Below are positions 1-7,827 of a stretch of 20,035 bases of DNA, piece by piece. The stretch is from a virus. The position numbers and the translations under genes were made by a program. The number at the start of each line of letters is the position of its first letter. The stretch's first letter is position 1. The DNA lies in the IMG/VR virus record IMGVR_UViG_3300027522_000059, positions 1 to 20,035 of that record. The stretch is one strand, 5' to 3'. Below the pieces are notes generated by a model that saw only the letters and a program-made list of their open reading frames with translations, made no database searches and was not told the DNA's origin.

Positions 1-17
1 ATACAGGAGAAATACAC

Positions 18-332
18 ATGTCAGCAGAAACAATAAAAGCAAACACAACAGCAGAAGAGTTTAAGATTATCACAGACAAAAAGGATGAGCCTAAATATCC
101 AGAGGTAAAAGAGTTTGTAGGTGGAATGGTTGAGGCTATCACGTTTCCTAATGGTGACTTACTTCTTTTAAATGAAGAGGGTAAGTTAATGCAACTGCCA
201 CTTAATCCAGAAGCTACTGCATTGTGGAGAATGACATTCACTAAAGAAACACATATCAACGGCTATAATGATTGGGTAAGCGGACCTGCTATATTAATCA
301 AAGCCAAGGCTCTAGATACTTGGGCTAACTAA
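18..332 (+). CDS. DUF3846-like hypothetical protein
   Basis: A 104-aa acidic protein. The core (about residues 34-95) has a glycine-rich turn, a short beta hairpin, the string NEEGKL at 52-57, a proline-rich PLNP segment and a terminal SGPAILI strand near 88-94. This order resembles DUF3846, a small phage domain of unknown function; the match is from memory and was not searched. The start is supported by a CAGGAGA ribosome binding site at 4-10, the same sequence used by the portal gene and the gene at 10324. It is followed by a hairpin and non-coding DNA, so it appears to be the last gene of an upstream transcription unit rather than part of the packaging operon. It does not look like a small terminase, although it sits where one might be expected. 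Confidence 0.75.
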   Translation: MSAETIKANTTAEEFKIITDKKDEPKYPEVKEFVGGMVEAITFPNGDLLLLNEEGKLMQLPLNPEATALWRMTFTKETHINGYNDWVSGPAILIKAKALDTWAN

Positions 333-346
333 ACCGAACACCAACT

Positions 347-368
347 GTGTGGTCCTGTAGGACCACAC
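347..368 (+). terminator. Perfect 9-bp hairpin after the DUF3846-like gene
   Basis: GTGTGGTCC (347-355), loop TGTA, GGACCACAC (360-368) form a perfect inverted repeat 15 bases after the stop codon at 332. There is no U-tract after it, so intrinsic termination is uncertain; it may be a 3'-end stabiliser or a partial terminator. The TGTGG...CCACA base is shared with hairpins at 16141 and 17323. Confidence 0.55.
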
Positions 369-512
369 TCACACGCACAAGTTGTGCCACCGCGCTCGCA
401 TATAAATACGTAATCAATAGAGGTACCAGACCCGATTGGGTTTATCTTTTATCTATAGAAGTCGATACACCCTTTATATAAAAAGGGGTCCCACTACTTT
501 GGGTTATATTGC

Positions 513-541
513 TTGTTTTAGACAGTCAGGGGTGCTATAAA
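513..541 (+). promoter_or_regulatory. Possible sigma70-type promoter for terminase
   Basis: TTGTTT (513-518) and TATAAA (536-541) are separated by exactly 17 bases. The -10 matches 5 of 6 consensus bases and the -35 only 3 of 6. Transcription would start near 548, about 39 bases before the terminase start. In AT-rich DNA such matches are frequent, so this is a candidate only. Confidence 0.3.
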
Positions 542-586
542 ACTTCTCCACCCTTAAAAAGGTGCAAAAATTTTATAAAATTTTTT

Positions 587-2065
587 ATGGATTTAAAAGA
601 TATAGATATAAGCAAACTACCTTCTGAAGTTAGAAAAGAACTTTTACAGTTACAAGTAATGGTAGCTGAAAAAAAAATAAAAAATAAAGCCAAGGATGAT
701 TTCATGTCCTTTGTTAAAACCGTATGGCCCGAGTTTATTGAGGGTCCACATCATAGAGTTATAGCTCAAAAATTTAATGACCTTGCAAATAAAAAAATAA
801 ACAGACTAATTGTTAATATGCCTCCGCGTCATACTAAGTCTGAGTTTGCTTCGTTCTTGTTACCAGCGTGGATGGTGGGCCGTAACCCTAAGTTAAAAAT
901 AATCCAAGCAACTCACACCGGGGAACTGGCTGTGAGGTTTGGACGTAAAGCAAAACACTTAATTGATAGTGATGAATATAGAAAAGTATTTGATACAACT
1001 CTAAGAGAAGATAGTCAGGCTGCCGGTAGATGGGAGACGGCACAAGGTGGAGAGTACTTTGCTGCTGGTGTTGGTGGAGCAATAACAGGTCGTGGTGCGG
1101 ATTTACTAATTATTGATGATCCTCACTCGGAGCAAGACGCAATGTCTGCCAACGCCTTTGATAGTGCTTATGAATGGTACACATCCGGTCCTAGACAAAG
1201 GCTTCAACCTGGCGGACAAATCGTATTGGTTATGACTCGTTGGTCTAAAAAAGATTTAACAGGAGTTTTATTGGACAATCAAAAGCAAGTTAAAGGAGAT
1301 AAATGGGATTTAGTAGAATTTCCAGCTATTTTAGGAGACGGCGATGCTAAAAAACCAGTTTGGCCACAATATTGGAAACTAGATGAGTTAGAATCTGTTA
1401 AAGCAACTCTTCCGGTTGGAAAATGGAATGCACAATGGATGCAAAAGCCAACTTCTGAAGAAGGAGCACTTATAAAACGTGAATGGTGGAAGAAATGGGA
1501 CAAAGATTGGCTTCCAGAGTGTCATTACCTTATTCAAAGTTACGATACTGCATTTTTAAAGAAAGAAACTGCCGATTACTCTGCTATTACAACTTGGGGA
1601 GTATTTTATCCAAATGCGGACTCAAAACCAAATTTAATTTTGTTAGATTCTATAAAAGACCGTTTTGAGTTTCCTGAACTAAGACGTAAAGCTCTTGAGC
1701 AATATAAATACTGGAATCCGGATATGGTAATCATTGAGCAGAAAGCATCTGGAACTCCTCTAACCCATGAACTTAGACAAATGGACATTCCGGTGATGAC
1801 ATTTACGCCAAGTCGTGGTAATGATAAGCACGTAAGAGTAAATTCTTGTGCACCGTTATTTGAAGCCGGATTAATTTGGGCTCCTAATATGAAATTTGCA
1901 GAAGAAGTTGTAGAAGAATGTGCGTCATTCCCTTACGGCGATCATGATGACTTAGTCGATAGTATGACTATGGCTGTCATGCGCTTCAGGCAAGGAGGTT
2001 TTTTAACCCACCCTGAAGATTATGAAGACGAGATACAACCAACTAAAATATTAGAGTATTATTAA
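587..2065 (+). CDS. terL: Terminase large subunit
   Basis: A 492-aa DNA packaging motor with ATPase and nuclease domains. The N-terminal ATPase shows a Walker A-type loop PPRHTKS (79-85), a Walker B IIDDP with D177/D178, and a coupling segment VMTRWSKKD shortly after. The C-terminal RNase H-like nuclease shows three acidic positions: D320 in SYDTAF, E384 in IIEQKASG, and D452/D454/D455 in GDHDDLVDSM. The length is normal for the family. I start at the ATG at 587 because it opens with a typical MDLKDIDISKLP helix; an in-frame TTG at 509 would add 26 residues that look non-coding. No clear Shine-Dalgarno precedes 587. The gene is usually next to the portal, but here two giant genes intervene. 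Confidence 0.96.
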   Translation: MDLKDIDISKLPSEVRKELLQLQVMVAEKKIKNKAKDDFMSFVKTVWPEFIEGPHHRVIAQKFNDLANKKINRLIVNMPPRHTKSEFASFLLPAWMVGRNPKLKIIQATHTGELAVRFGRKAKHLIDSDEYRKVFDTTLREDSQAAGRWETAQGGEYFAAGVGGAITGRGADLLIIDDPHSEQDAMSANAFDSAYEWYTSGPRQRLQPGGQIVLVMTRWSKKDLTGVLLDNQKQVKGDKWDLVEFPAILGDGDAKKPVWPQYWKLDELESVKATLPVGKWNAQWMQKPTSEEGALIKREWWKKWDKDWLPECHYLIQSYDTAFLKKETADYSAITTWGVFYPNADSKPNLILLDSIKDRFEFPELRRKALEQYKYWNPDMVIIEQKASGTPLTHELRQMDIPVMTFTPSRGNDKHVRVNSCAPLFEAGLIWAPNMKFAEEVVEECASFPYGDHDDLVDSMTMAVMRFRQGGFLTHPEDYEDEIQPTKILEYY

Positions 2066-2070
2066 TAACT

Positions 2071-5000
2071 ATGAACCCATTATTAAAATTTTTAGCCGCA
2101 GCAAGATCCCTTGCAAGTCAAGGTTTTAAAAAAGAACAAATTTATGATTTTGCTGTACGTGAGTTTGGAGAAGTAAATTCACTTATGCAAAAACAAATTG
2201 ATAATATTTTTAAACCTCAAAAACCTATAACACCAAAAGATCCTGATTTTGATAACACTGTTCAAAAACTTGGTATCGATGATCAAGGAAAACCTTTTAA
2301 TCCAAAAGATCCTTTAAATAATATGGCAACTGGCGGACGTGCAGGCTATGTAGAAGGTGGACCAATTCATCCAAGATTAGGAGAACTATCTTCAGGAGTT
2401 TCTTCTGCCGAAGAACAACTACAACAAATTAATCAATCACTACAAACAGCTGAAACTAGTTTGGGTGAATCTGGACCAGGTGGTGCGGGTTCCGTGACTC
2501 CTTCTGTTAATGGATATGAATCTAGCGGCAGTAGTTTATATAATGAAAGTCCAGCAGGAGAAGTTAGTAATCCTTACCAGGCTCCGGTTGGAATGAATCC
2601 TTTTGATAATCCAAAAATAACAAATTTAAACCAACTACCTCCTGGACAACCACAAAAAGTTGCCGAACCTTATGTTCCCGATCAATACACGCCCGGTAAT
2701 TCCAGCGAACCCTTACAACAAACTGCAGATCCTGTAAGACAAGCTTACGATAAAGAAGTACAAGCTGCAAAAAAACAACGAGCAGAAGGTTTTATGGGTA
2801 GAGTAGTTTTACCTGGAGAAAGGAGTTTTGAAGATTTTTCAAGTGGTTATAATTATATGCAAGACAAACCTAATTCATTAGGTCAATTACAATCTTTAGG
2901 TGGAGGCCTAGGAGGATTACTTGGTGAAGGTGGCGGAAATTCAAATGCACCACCAGACAGAGAAACTGACATGATGCAGAATGATCCAAGATTTCAAAAT
3001 TTAACAACAGATCAATATAAAGGTAAAGACACCATGTTTTTAAGTGGCATGGGACAACAAAGCACAATCTTACCTGGCGGAAACTCACCCGAACTTCCTT
3101 ACCCAGCATTAGAAGTATCAGGTATGCAGTACGCCAAAGGCGGACGTGCAGGTTATTACATGGGCGGTCAAGCAATGGTGGGCGAAGATCTGTCAGACGT
3201 TGGCCATGGTTCGGATTCCTTGATGGCAAGAAACATGCAACTTTCTCCAGGAAGCCAAGCTACAACTTCCACAGGATTAAATTATTTATTAGGTCAAGAC
3301 AACGACACAGTTAGAGTTCCTTATAGTAAAGGTAAACTTGCTAAGAAAACCGTGGACGAAGGACGAAGAGGATTTATGAAAGCTGCTGGCGCAGCGGGCG
3401 CTGGTATAGCCGCACTTAAAACAGGATTATTAGGATTTGGAGAAAAAGTAGCTCCGGTTGCTAAAGAAGCTGTTGAAGCAGTTAGTAATACTGCTGGACA
3501 AGCTCCAGCGTACTTTTTTAAGTTAGTAGATAAAATTAGAAAACTTGGTGACGACGCACCAAGACTTGCAGTAAAAGATAGAGAAAAAGTTACAACATAT
3601 AAAGAATATCAATTAACTGAAGATGTTACAACCGGGGAACAAACAATTCAAAGAATGAAAGTAACTGACCCTGATTCAGCAAGTTATTATGGTCAACCTC
3701 TAACTGAAGAAACTTATATGAATTATAAACCTGGAAAAGGTCTGGCTGATGAAACGACTAAAGGTAAAACTCCAATAGATGAATATGAAGAAGGCACTGC
3801 TTATATAAGAAGTGATCGTATGAATGCGGGAGAAATTGTTGAGGAGTCATCTGGTGTTTCTGATGAAATATATGAAGAGGTGGGTGAAGCTATACCGGAA
3901 GTTATTAGAAAGACAAAAGCAGATGGTGGTAGAATTGGTTTTAGTAAAGGTAAACTTGCAACAGAAGGAATTCCTGCTTTAATCAATAAAATAAAATCTT
4001 TATTTGGTAACGATGCAATTACAACTGCAGACAAACTTCCTATACCACAGAAAACACTAGACAGAGCTATGTTTAACAAATTTGATGACAGAAACCCTGA
4101 TCCAAACCGTTTGTTAAATGATGCAGAAATAGAAGATTACGAAATGGAATTAGGGGATAGTGAAACTTGGATGATGGATGGAACTATTGGAGAAGCAGAA
4201 AAAGCTTTAATAGATCAAAAAGAATATATGGCTAATATTATGAGAATGAAAGAAAGAGGAGACTTTGGTGATTTTTCACCTTCAAAATTAGATAATGTAA
4301 ATGATAATCAAATTGAAGAAGCTGTTCAAAATATTTTCCCTACAGGAGATACTAAACTTGATGCAGAGATGGCTGCAGAATCTTTAGTAGAACTTAACCC
4401 TCAAATTTTTGGAGATGTACTTTTAGATGATCTAGACGATATAACTAGATCTAAAATTTATGGTGCAGTGTATGACAGGCTTTCAAATAATATGGCTAAA
4501 ATGATAAAAGACAAAAGAAATTTACCTAATCCAACTAAAACTTTAGAGGGAATTAAAAAAACTGGAACAATAGATATTTCAGATCCAGATATAGCAGATG
4601 AGTTTGCAAGATTTATGAAAGAGAAAGACCCTAAGGGATATAAAGATATGGAACAAAAAATTCAATTAGAATCTTTTGACCCTAAAACTAAAGGTCGTAA
4701 AGGTAATTCACAGGGTGGTAGAATTGGCATGTTATCTGGAGGTGGTATTTTAAAAGCAGTGTTAAAAAATTCAGCTGATGCAAAAGGAATGACCGTTAGA
4801 GATTTTATAATGGCCATGAACCCTAAATCAATTCCTTCAAACATTAAAAATCTTATATCAAAAGTAGACCTTGAACAACTTCAAGCTGGTTACAAATCTT
4901 ACTATGAAAATATTGCAGATATGATGAAAACAAGATTTGATTTTCAAAAAAATGTTGAAATTGGTAAAGGAACTCCCGTAGAATCATTGTTTAAAAATTT

Positions 5001-5151
5001 AGAAAAAACTATGGATGAACAAAGTTATGTTCCAAAAAACGTAACACAAGATGATATTGCTAAAACAGAATTAATGATTAAAAATAAATTTTTTGGTAAA
5101 GGCCGTAAAGCAAACGCAACTGGTGGCCTAGCTACTATGTTAGGGGAATAA
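2071..5151 (+). CDS. Giant motif-bearing phage protein A (1026 aa), probable virion or ejection protein
   Basis: I do not recognise a named family. It begins with an amphipathic helix (MNPLLKFLAAARSL). Residues 100-350 are low-complexity, rich in G, S, P, Q and N, with a G-rich run near 275-290. Residues 418-455 hold YSKGKL and then an internal twin-arginine-like string RRGFMK (432-437) followed by an Ala/Gly-rich hydrophobic stretch. Residues 475-1026 look folded and helical. Short motifs recur: GGRAGY (88-93 and 357-362), GGRIGF fused to SKGKL (619-629), GGRIGM (882-887), and GGLATMLGE at the C-terminus (1018-1026). It lies six bases after terminase and overlaps the next gene by one base (TAATG). 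Its size, position and mix of disordered and Ala/Gly-rich segments suggest an internal or ejected virion protein; this is inference. No catalytic motif was seen. Confidence 0.85.
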   Translation: MNPLLKFLAAARSLASQGFKKEQIYDFAVREFGEVNSLMQKQIDNIFKPQKPITPKDPDFDNTVQKLGIDDQGKPFNPKDPLNNMATGGRAGYVEGGPIHPRLGELSSGVSSAEEQLQQINQSLQTAETSLGESGPGGAGSVTPSVNGYESSGSSLYNESPAGEVSNPYQAPVGMNPFDNPKITNLNQLPPGQPQKVAEPYVPDQYTPGNSSEPLQQTADPVRQAYDKEVQAAKKQRAEGFMGRVVLPGERSFEDFSSGYNYMQDKPNSLGQLQSLGGGLGGLLGEGGGNSNAPPDRETDMMQNDPRFQNLTTDQYKGKDTMFLSGMGQQSTILPGGNSPELPYPALEVSGMQYAKGGRAGYYMGGQAMVGEDLSDVGHGSDSLMARNMQLSPGSQATTSTGLNYLLGQDNDTVRVPYSKGKLAKKTVDEGRRGFMKAAGAAGAGIAALKTGLLGFGEKVAPVAKEAVEAVSNTAGQAPAYFFKLVDKIRKLGDDAPRLAVKDREKVTTYKEYQLTEDVTTGEQTIQRMKVTDPDSASYYGQPLTEETYMNYKPGKGLADETTKGKTPIDEYEEGTAYIRSDRMNAGEIVEESSGVSDEIYEEVGEAIPEVIRKTKADGGRIGFSKGKLATEGIPALINKIKSLFGNDAITTADKLPIPQKTLDRAMFNKFDDRNPDPNRLLNDAEIEDYEMELGDSETWMMDGTIGEAEKALIDQKEYMANIMRMKERGDFGDFSPSKLDNVNDNQIEEAVQNIFPTGDTKLDAEMAAESLVELNPQIFGDVLLDDLDDITRSKIYGAVYDRLSNNMAKMIKDKRNLPNPTKTLEGIKKTGTIDISDPDIADEFARFMKEKDPKGYKDMEQKIQLESFDPKTKGRKGNSQGGRIGMLSGGGILKAVLKNSADAKGMTVRDFIMAMNPKSIPSNIKNLISKVDLEQLQAGYKSYYENIADMMKTRFDFQKNVEIGKGTPVESLFKNLEKTMDEQSYVPKNVTQDDIAKTELMIKNKFFGKGRKANATGGLATMLGE

Positions 5152-7682
5152 TGGAATACGATATAGAATCTATTCTAGAAAAATACGAGGACGACTATAA
5201 CCCTGGTCCAAGGCCCATGGTCCAAGAACCACGGAACATGTATAGTAAAGGTAAGTTAGTGAAAGAAACAGTAGAAACGTTAGCTTCTAAAATTTTTAAA
5301 CCAAAAACAGAATTAGATGCTTTGGAACCAGCGACTGTTAAACCTAGTATCCTTAGACGAGAAGCTGCCCCATTAGATCTAAGTCAAATTAACTCTATTA
5401 TGAAAAATAAAGAGTTCGAACAAGCATGGAAGAATTATAAAATATCAATTAAAGATGTTGGACGTAGAAAATACGACAAAGATCAGTTCTTTGAAATGTG
5501 GGCTAGAGAGAACATGGCTGAAGGCGGACGAACTGGTTACTTTTTAGGAGGACCAGCAATTAAAGCTATCTTTAAAAATAAAATTCCAGGCATAACTTAC
5601 TATCCTCCAAACTCACCCGGTAAAACAACCAAAGATAGTATTGCTCTTTTAACTAGAACTACTGATGAGTCTGGCAAAAGAATCAGTAATTCTAAAACGT
5701 TTAATGTAAATACAGCAACTAAAAAAGAAGTTGATGATTATTTAAAACAACAAGAAACACAATTAGAAGGTAAAGTTCAAAAAAAAGGAGGAGACGTAAA
5801 CGAAATAAGACAGGCTTACACTAAATCTAAAATCGGTTTTACGGAGGAATTAATTAAATGGCTAGATACAAATGCGAGTAATCCTAAATATGATACTCCT
5901 GAAAAATTAATAGCTGGAGCTAAAAAAGTATTTAATCAACCTAAATATACAGAAGCACCCAATAAAGTAGAAAAGAATAAAGTTTTCTTTAGTAAAGATA
6001 AAGGTTTTGTAATTCCTAAAGAATATGAATTCTATGGGGCAAAAGTAGATAGTAGAAATCCTGATAAAGTCCAAAAAGACATGGCAATGATTTCTTTGTT
6101 AAAATCTGACAACCCGGCTTTCAAAGGTAAAAAAGACACTTTAATGAAATTTTTTAACAGAGATCCAGATTCCCCGAAACCCGATTTATCAAAAGAAGAA
6201 GACAGCTTTTTAAAAAACTTCAGTAAAAATTTTATAAGATCAGGAGCAGGTGGTGCGGGTACTGTTAAAGATGTAGCTAAAGGTTCTGTTATTTTAAGAT
6301 ATTTAAAAAATGAAGGTGCTAATTTTGATAACAAATTAAATAACTGGAATGAAATTAGAAGATTGCAAACAGATATTCAAAAAGAATTACAACTAACAGA
6401 TCTAAGTCCTAATAGAATTGATTTTTTAAATAAAAGTTTAGTCGCTGTTAAAGATAAACAAAGAAATGTGTCCGAAGCTTTAAGAAAAGAGTATCCTGAT
6501 TTATTCACAGGTAAAGAAGGAGATATATCGGGTGCTTTGGTTCAAGAGCATAAAGTTGCAAGAGCACTCGGAGACAAAAGACTTAAAGGAGAAGTAGGTA
6601 AGAGTTTTATTCCTTCTACTTATTTAGCAAGAGCAGAATTCACTCCAGCTTTTTTTAACTTACAAAAATTAAAAGATTTTGATACTCCTTTTATGTCACT
6701 TGTGGAAAAATATAATAATGCTCCTACAAAACAAACAAAGCTAGCTGTTAAAAAACAGATCGAGACACTAAAAAATACATTTAACAAAAATTCAGGTGGA
6801 TATCTAAATGATGTAGATATTAACTACGGAACAAAAACAGTTAAGATAAAAGATAAAACTCCAGAGATATACAAAACTTCAAAAGAAGATACGTATGCTC
6901 AAATACTAAAAAATGTAAAACACAGTAATACTTATTTTAAAAACAAAGGAATGGATGATCGTATTCTTCAAGGAGATAAATTTAACAGATTCCAAAGAGA
7001 TTTAAAAAATAGAATTAACGCAAATCAAAATTATAAAAGTTTAGCAATAGGTGTTCCAACAGTTGCAGTAGCAACACAATTTTTATCTGGGGAAGCAACC
7101 GCTGAAATAAAACCACAAGGCTCACCCGGACAACTAAATCCAGAAACAGAAAAAACTTTTGCAGAAAGAAACCCGAAAACTACACAGGCTGCTGGATCAG
7201 CCGTGGTGGGAGGAACTGTTTTAAAACAAAAACCTGTTAGAGACGTGATTACAAAAGGTTTAGGAAAAATTTTTAGAGGTCTTGGAACAAATTTAGCTGG
7301 TAGTGGTTTTGCTGCTACACAAATATACAATAATTTAAAAGAAGGTAAAGGAGTATATGAATCTGTAAAAGATCCTATGGTTGGTGTAGAATTAATGTTT
7401 CCATCTTTATTTAAAGAAAATATTTCTAAAATTACAAAAAATAAAGCGATTCAAAAAGCTTTAAGTGGATTTGGAGCTGGAAAATATTTAAATCCGATAG
7501 GTGCAACCATATTAGCAGGAGATGCTCTTAGTAAAAATAAACCAGATTCAGAATCTCTTTTTATAAAAGACATGATAAAAGGACCTGATTATTTTAAAGA
7601 AAAAAATAATGATTACTATGAACAAGGTGAGCATTATGATGATGTCGGACTAGCCGGATTAATGAAAAAATATTATGACTAA
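5151..7682 (+). CDS. Giant motif-bearing phage protein B (843 aa), probable virion or ejection protein
   Basis: Unrecognised family, sharing short peptides with the preceding 1026-aa protein. It has YSKGKL at 31-36, GGRTGY followed by FLGGPAI at 125-137, and SGAGGAGTV at 364-372, which matches SGPGGAGSV in its neighbour. The middle (about 140-620) is lysine-rich and helical. The last 220 residues contain several Gly/Ala-rich hydrophobic stretches (about 630-645, 677-691, 707-727 and 781-797) that could insert in or lie on a membrane, separated by polar linkers, and an acidic, tyrosine-rich tail. The ATG overlaps the upstream stop (TAATG), implying translational coupling. A role in DNA ejection or as a minor capsid or neck component is inferred from size, membrane-active-looking C-terminus and location before the portal. 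It is not a recognisable lysozyme, protease or tail fibre. Confidence 0.85.
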   Translation: MEYDIESILEKYEDDYNPGPRPMVQEPRNMYSKGKLVKETVETLASKIFKPKTELDALEPATVKPSILRREAAPLDLSQINSIMKNKEFEQAWKNYKISIKDVGRRKYDKDQFFEMWARENMAEGGRTGYFLGGPAIKAIFKNKIPGITYYPPNSPGKTTKDSIALLTRTTDESGKRISNSKTFNVNTATKKEVDDYLKQQETQLEGKVQKKGGDVNEIRQAYTKSKIGFTEELIKWLDTNASNPKYDTPEKLIAGAKKVFNQPKYTEAPNKVEKNKVFFSKDKGFVIPKEYEFYGAKVDSRNPDKVQKDMAMISLLKSDNPAFKGKKDTLMKFFNRDPDSPKPDLSKEEDSFLKNFSKNFIRSGAGGAGTVKDVAKGSVILRYLKNEGANFDNKLNNWNEIRRLQTDIQKELQLTDLSPNRIDFLNKSLVAVKDKQRNVSEALRKEYPDLFTGKEGDISGALVQEHKVARALGDKRLKGEVGKSFIPSTYLARAEFTPAFFNLQKLKDFDTPFMSLVEKYNNAPTKQTKLAVKKQIETLKNTFNKNSGGYLNDVDINYGTKTVKIKDKTPEIYKTSKEDTYAQILKNVKHSNTYFKNKGMDDRILQGDKFNRFQRDLKNRINANQNYKSLAIGVPTVAVATQFLSGEATAEIKPQGSPGQLNPETEKTFAERNPKTTQAAGSAVVGGTVLKQKPVRDVITKGLGKIFRGLGTNLAGSGFAATQIYNNLKEGKGVYESVKDPMVGVELMFPSLFKENISKITKNKAIQKALSGFGAGKYLNPIGATILAGDALSKNKPDSESLFIKDMIKGPDYFKEKNNDYYEQGEHYDDVGLAGLMKKYYD

Positions 7683-7827
7683 AGACAATCCAACACTTGT
7701 AAAAAACATGAAACATGTTAAATGGGATAGTATTCCACCTTTGAAAGGACCGAATCCTAAAGGGTTGATTAAAGACAAGAAACAAGATAAACCAATACAG
7801 GAGAATAAATATGGCAGATATAGATAA
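7675..7827 (+). CDS. Small basic protein (50 aa) bridging to portal
   Basis: ATG at 7675 overlaps the end of the 843-aa gene by 8 bases and the stop at 7825-7827 lies 17 bases inside the portal gene, so it fills the gap exactly. The product is lysine-rich with a central KWDSIPPLKGPNPKGL block (about 16-31). I recall similar KWD-IPP-GPNPQGL mini-proteins near portals in marine phages, but could not check. An alternative start is the internal ATG at 7708. No function can be assigned. The portal Shine-Dalgarno lies within it. Confidence 0.6.
   Translation: MTKDNPTLVKNMKHVKWDSIPPLKGPNPKGLIKDKKQDKPIQENKYGRYR

Larger units (their letters stand above)
333..586. other. Non-coding region upstream of terminase
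   Basis: This 254-bp gap has no credible ORF. Besides the 347-368 hairpin it holds a small odd palindrome (GCACAA-G-TTGTGC, 375-387), TATAAATA at 401-408 (identical to the T4 late promoter consensus), a short ACCC-GATT-GGGT hairpin followed by a T-rich run (430-450), a sigma70-like promoter (513-541), and a 20-bp A/T palindrome at 566-585 that ends one base before the terminase ATG. A packaging recognition site here is possible but nothing in the sequence proves it. Confidence 0.5.

Noticed and set aside
509-586. TTG start at 509 extending terminase by 26 residues
   Set aside because: The extra residues are Cys/Lys-rich and unlike terminase N-termini, and the stretch holds promoter-like and palindromic sequence; ATG 587 opens with a normal helix.
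6540-6683. HNH-like endonuclease signature in protein B (EHKVARALGD and FNLQKLKDFD)
   Set aside because: Only one histidine and a distant asparagine fit; the spacing of about 36 residues and the missing second catalytic motif make it too weak to call.
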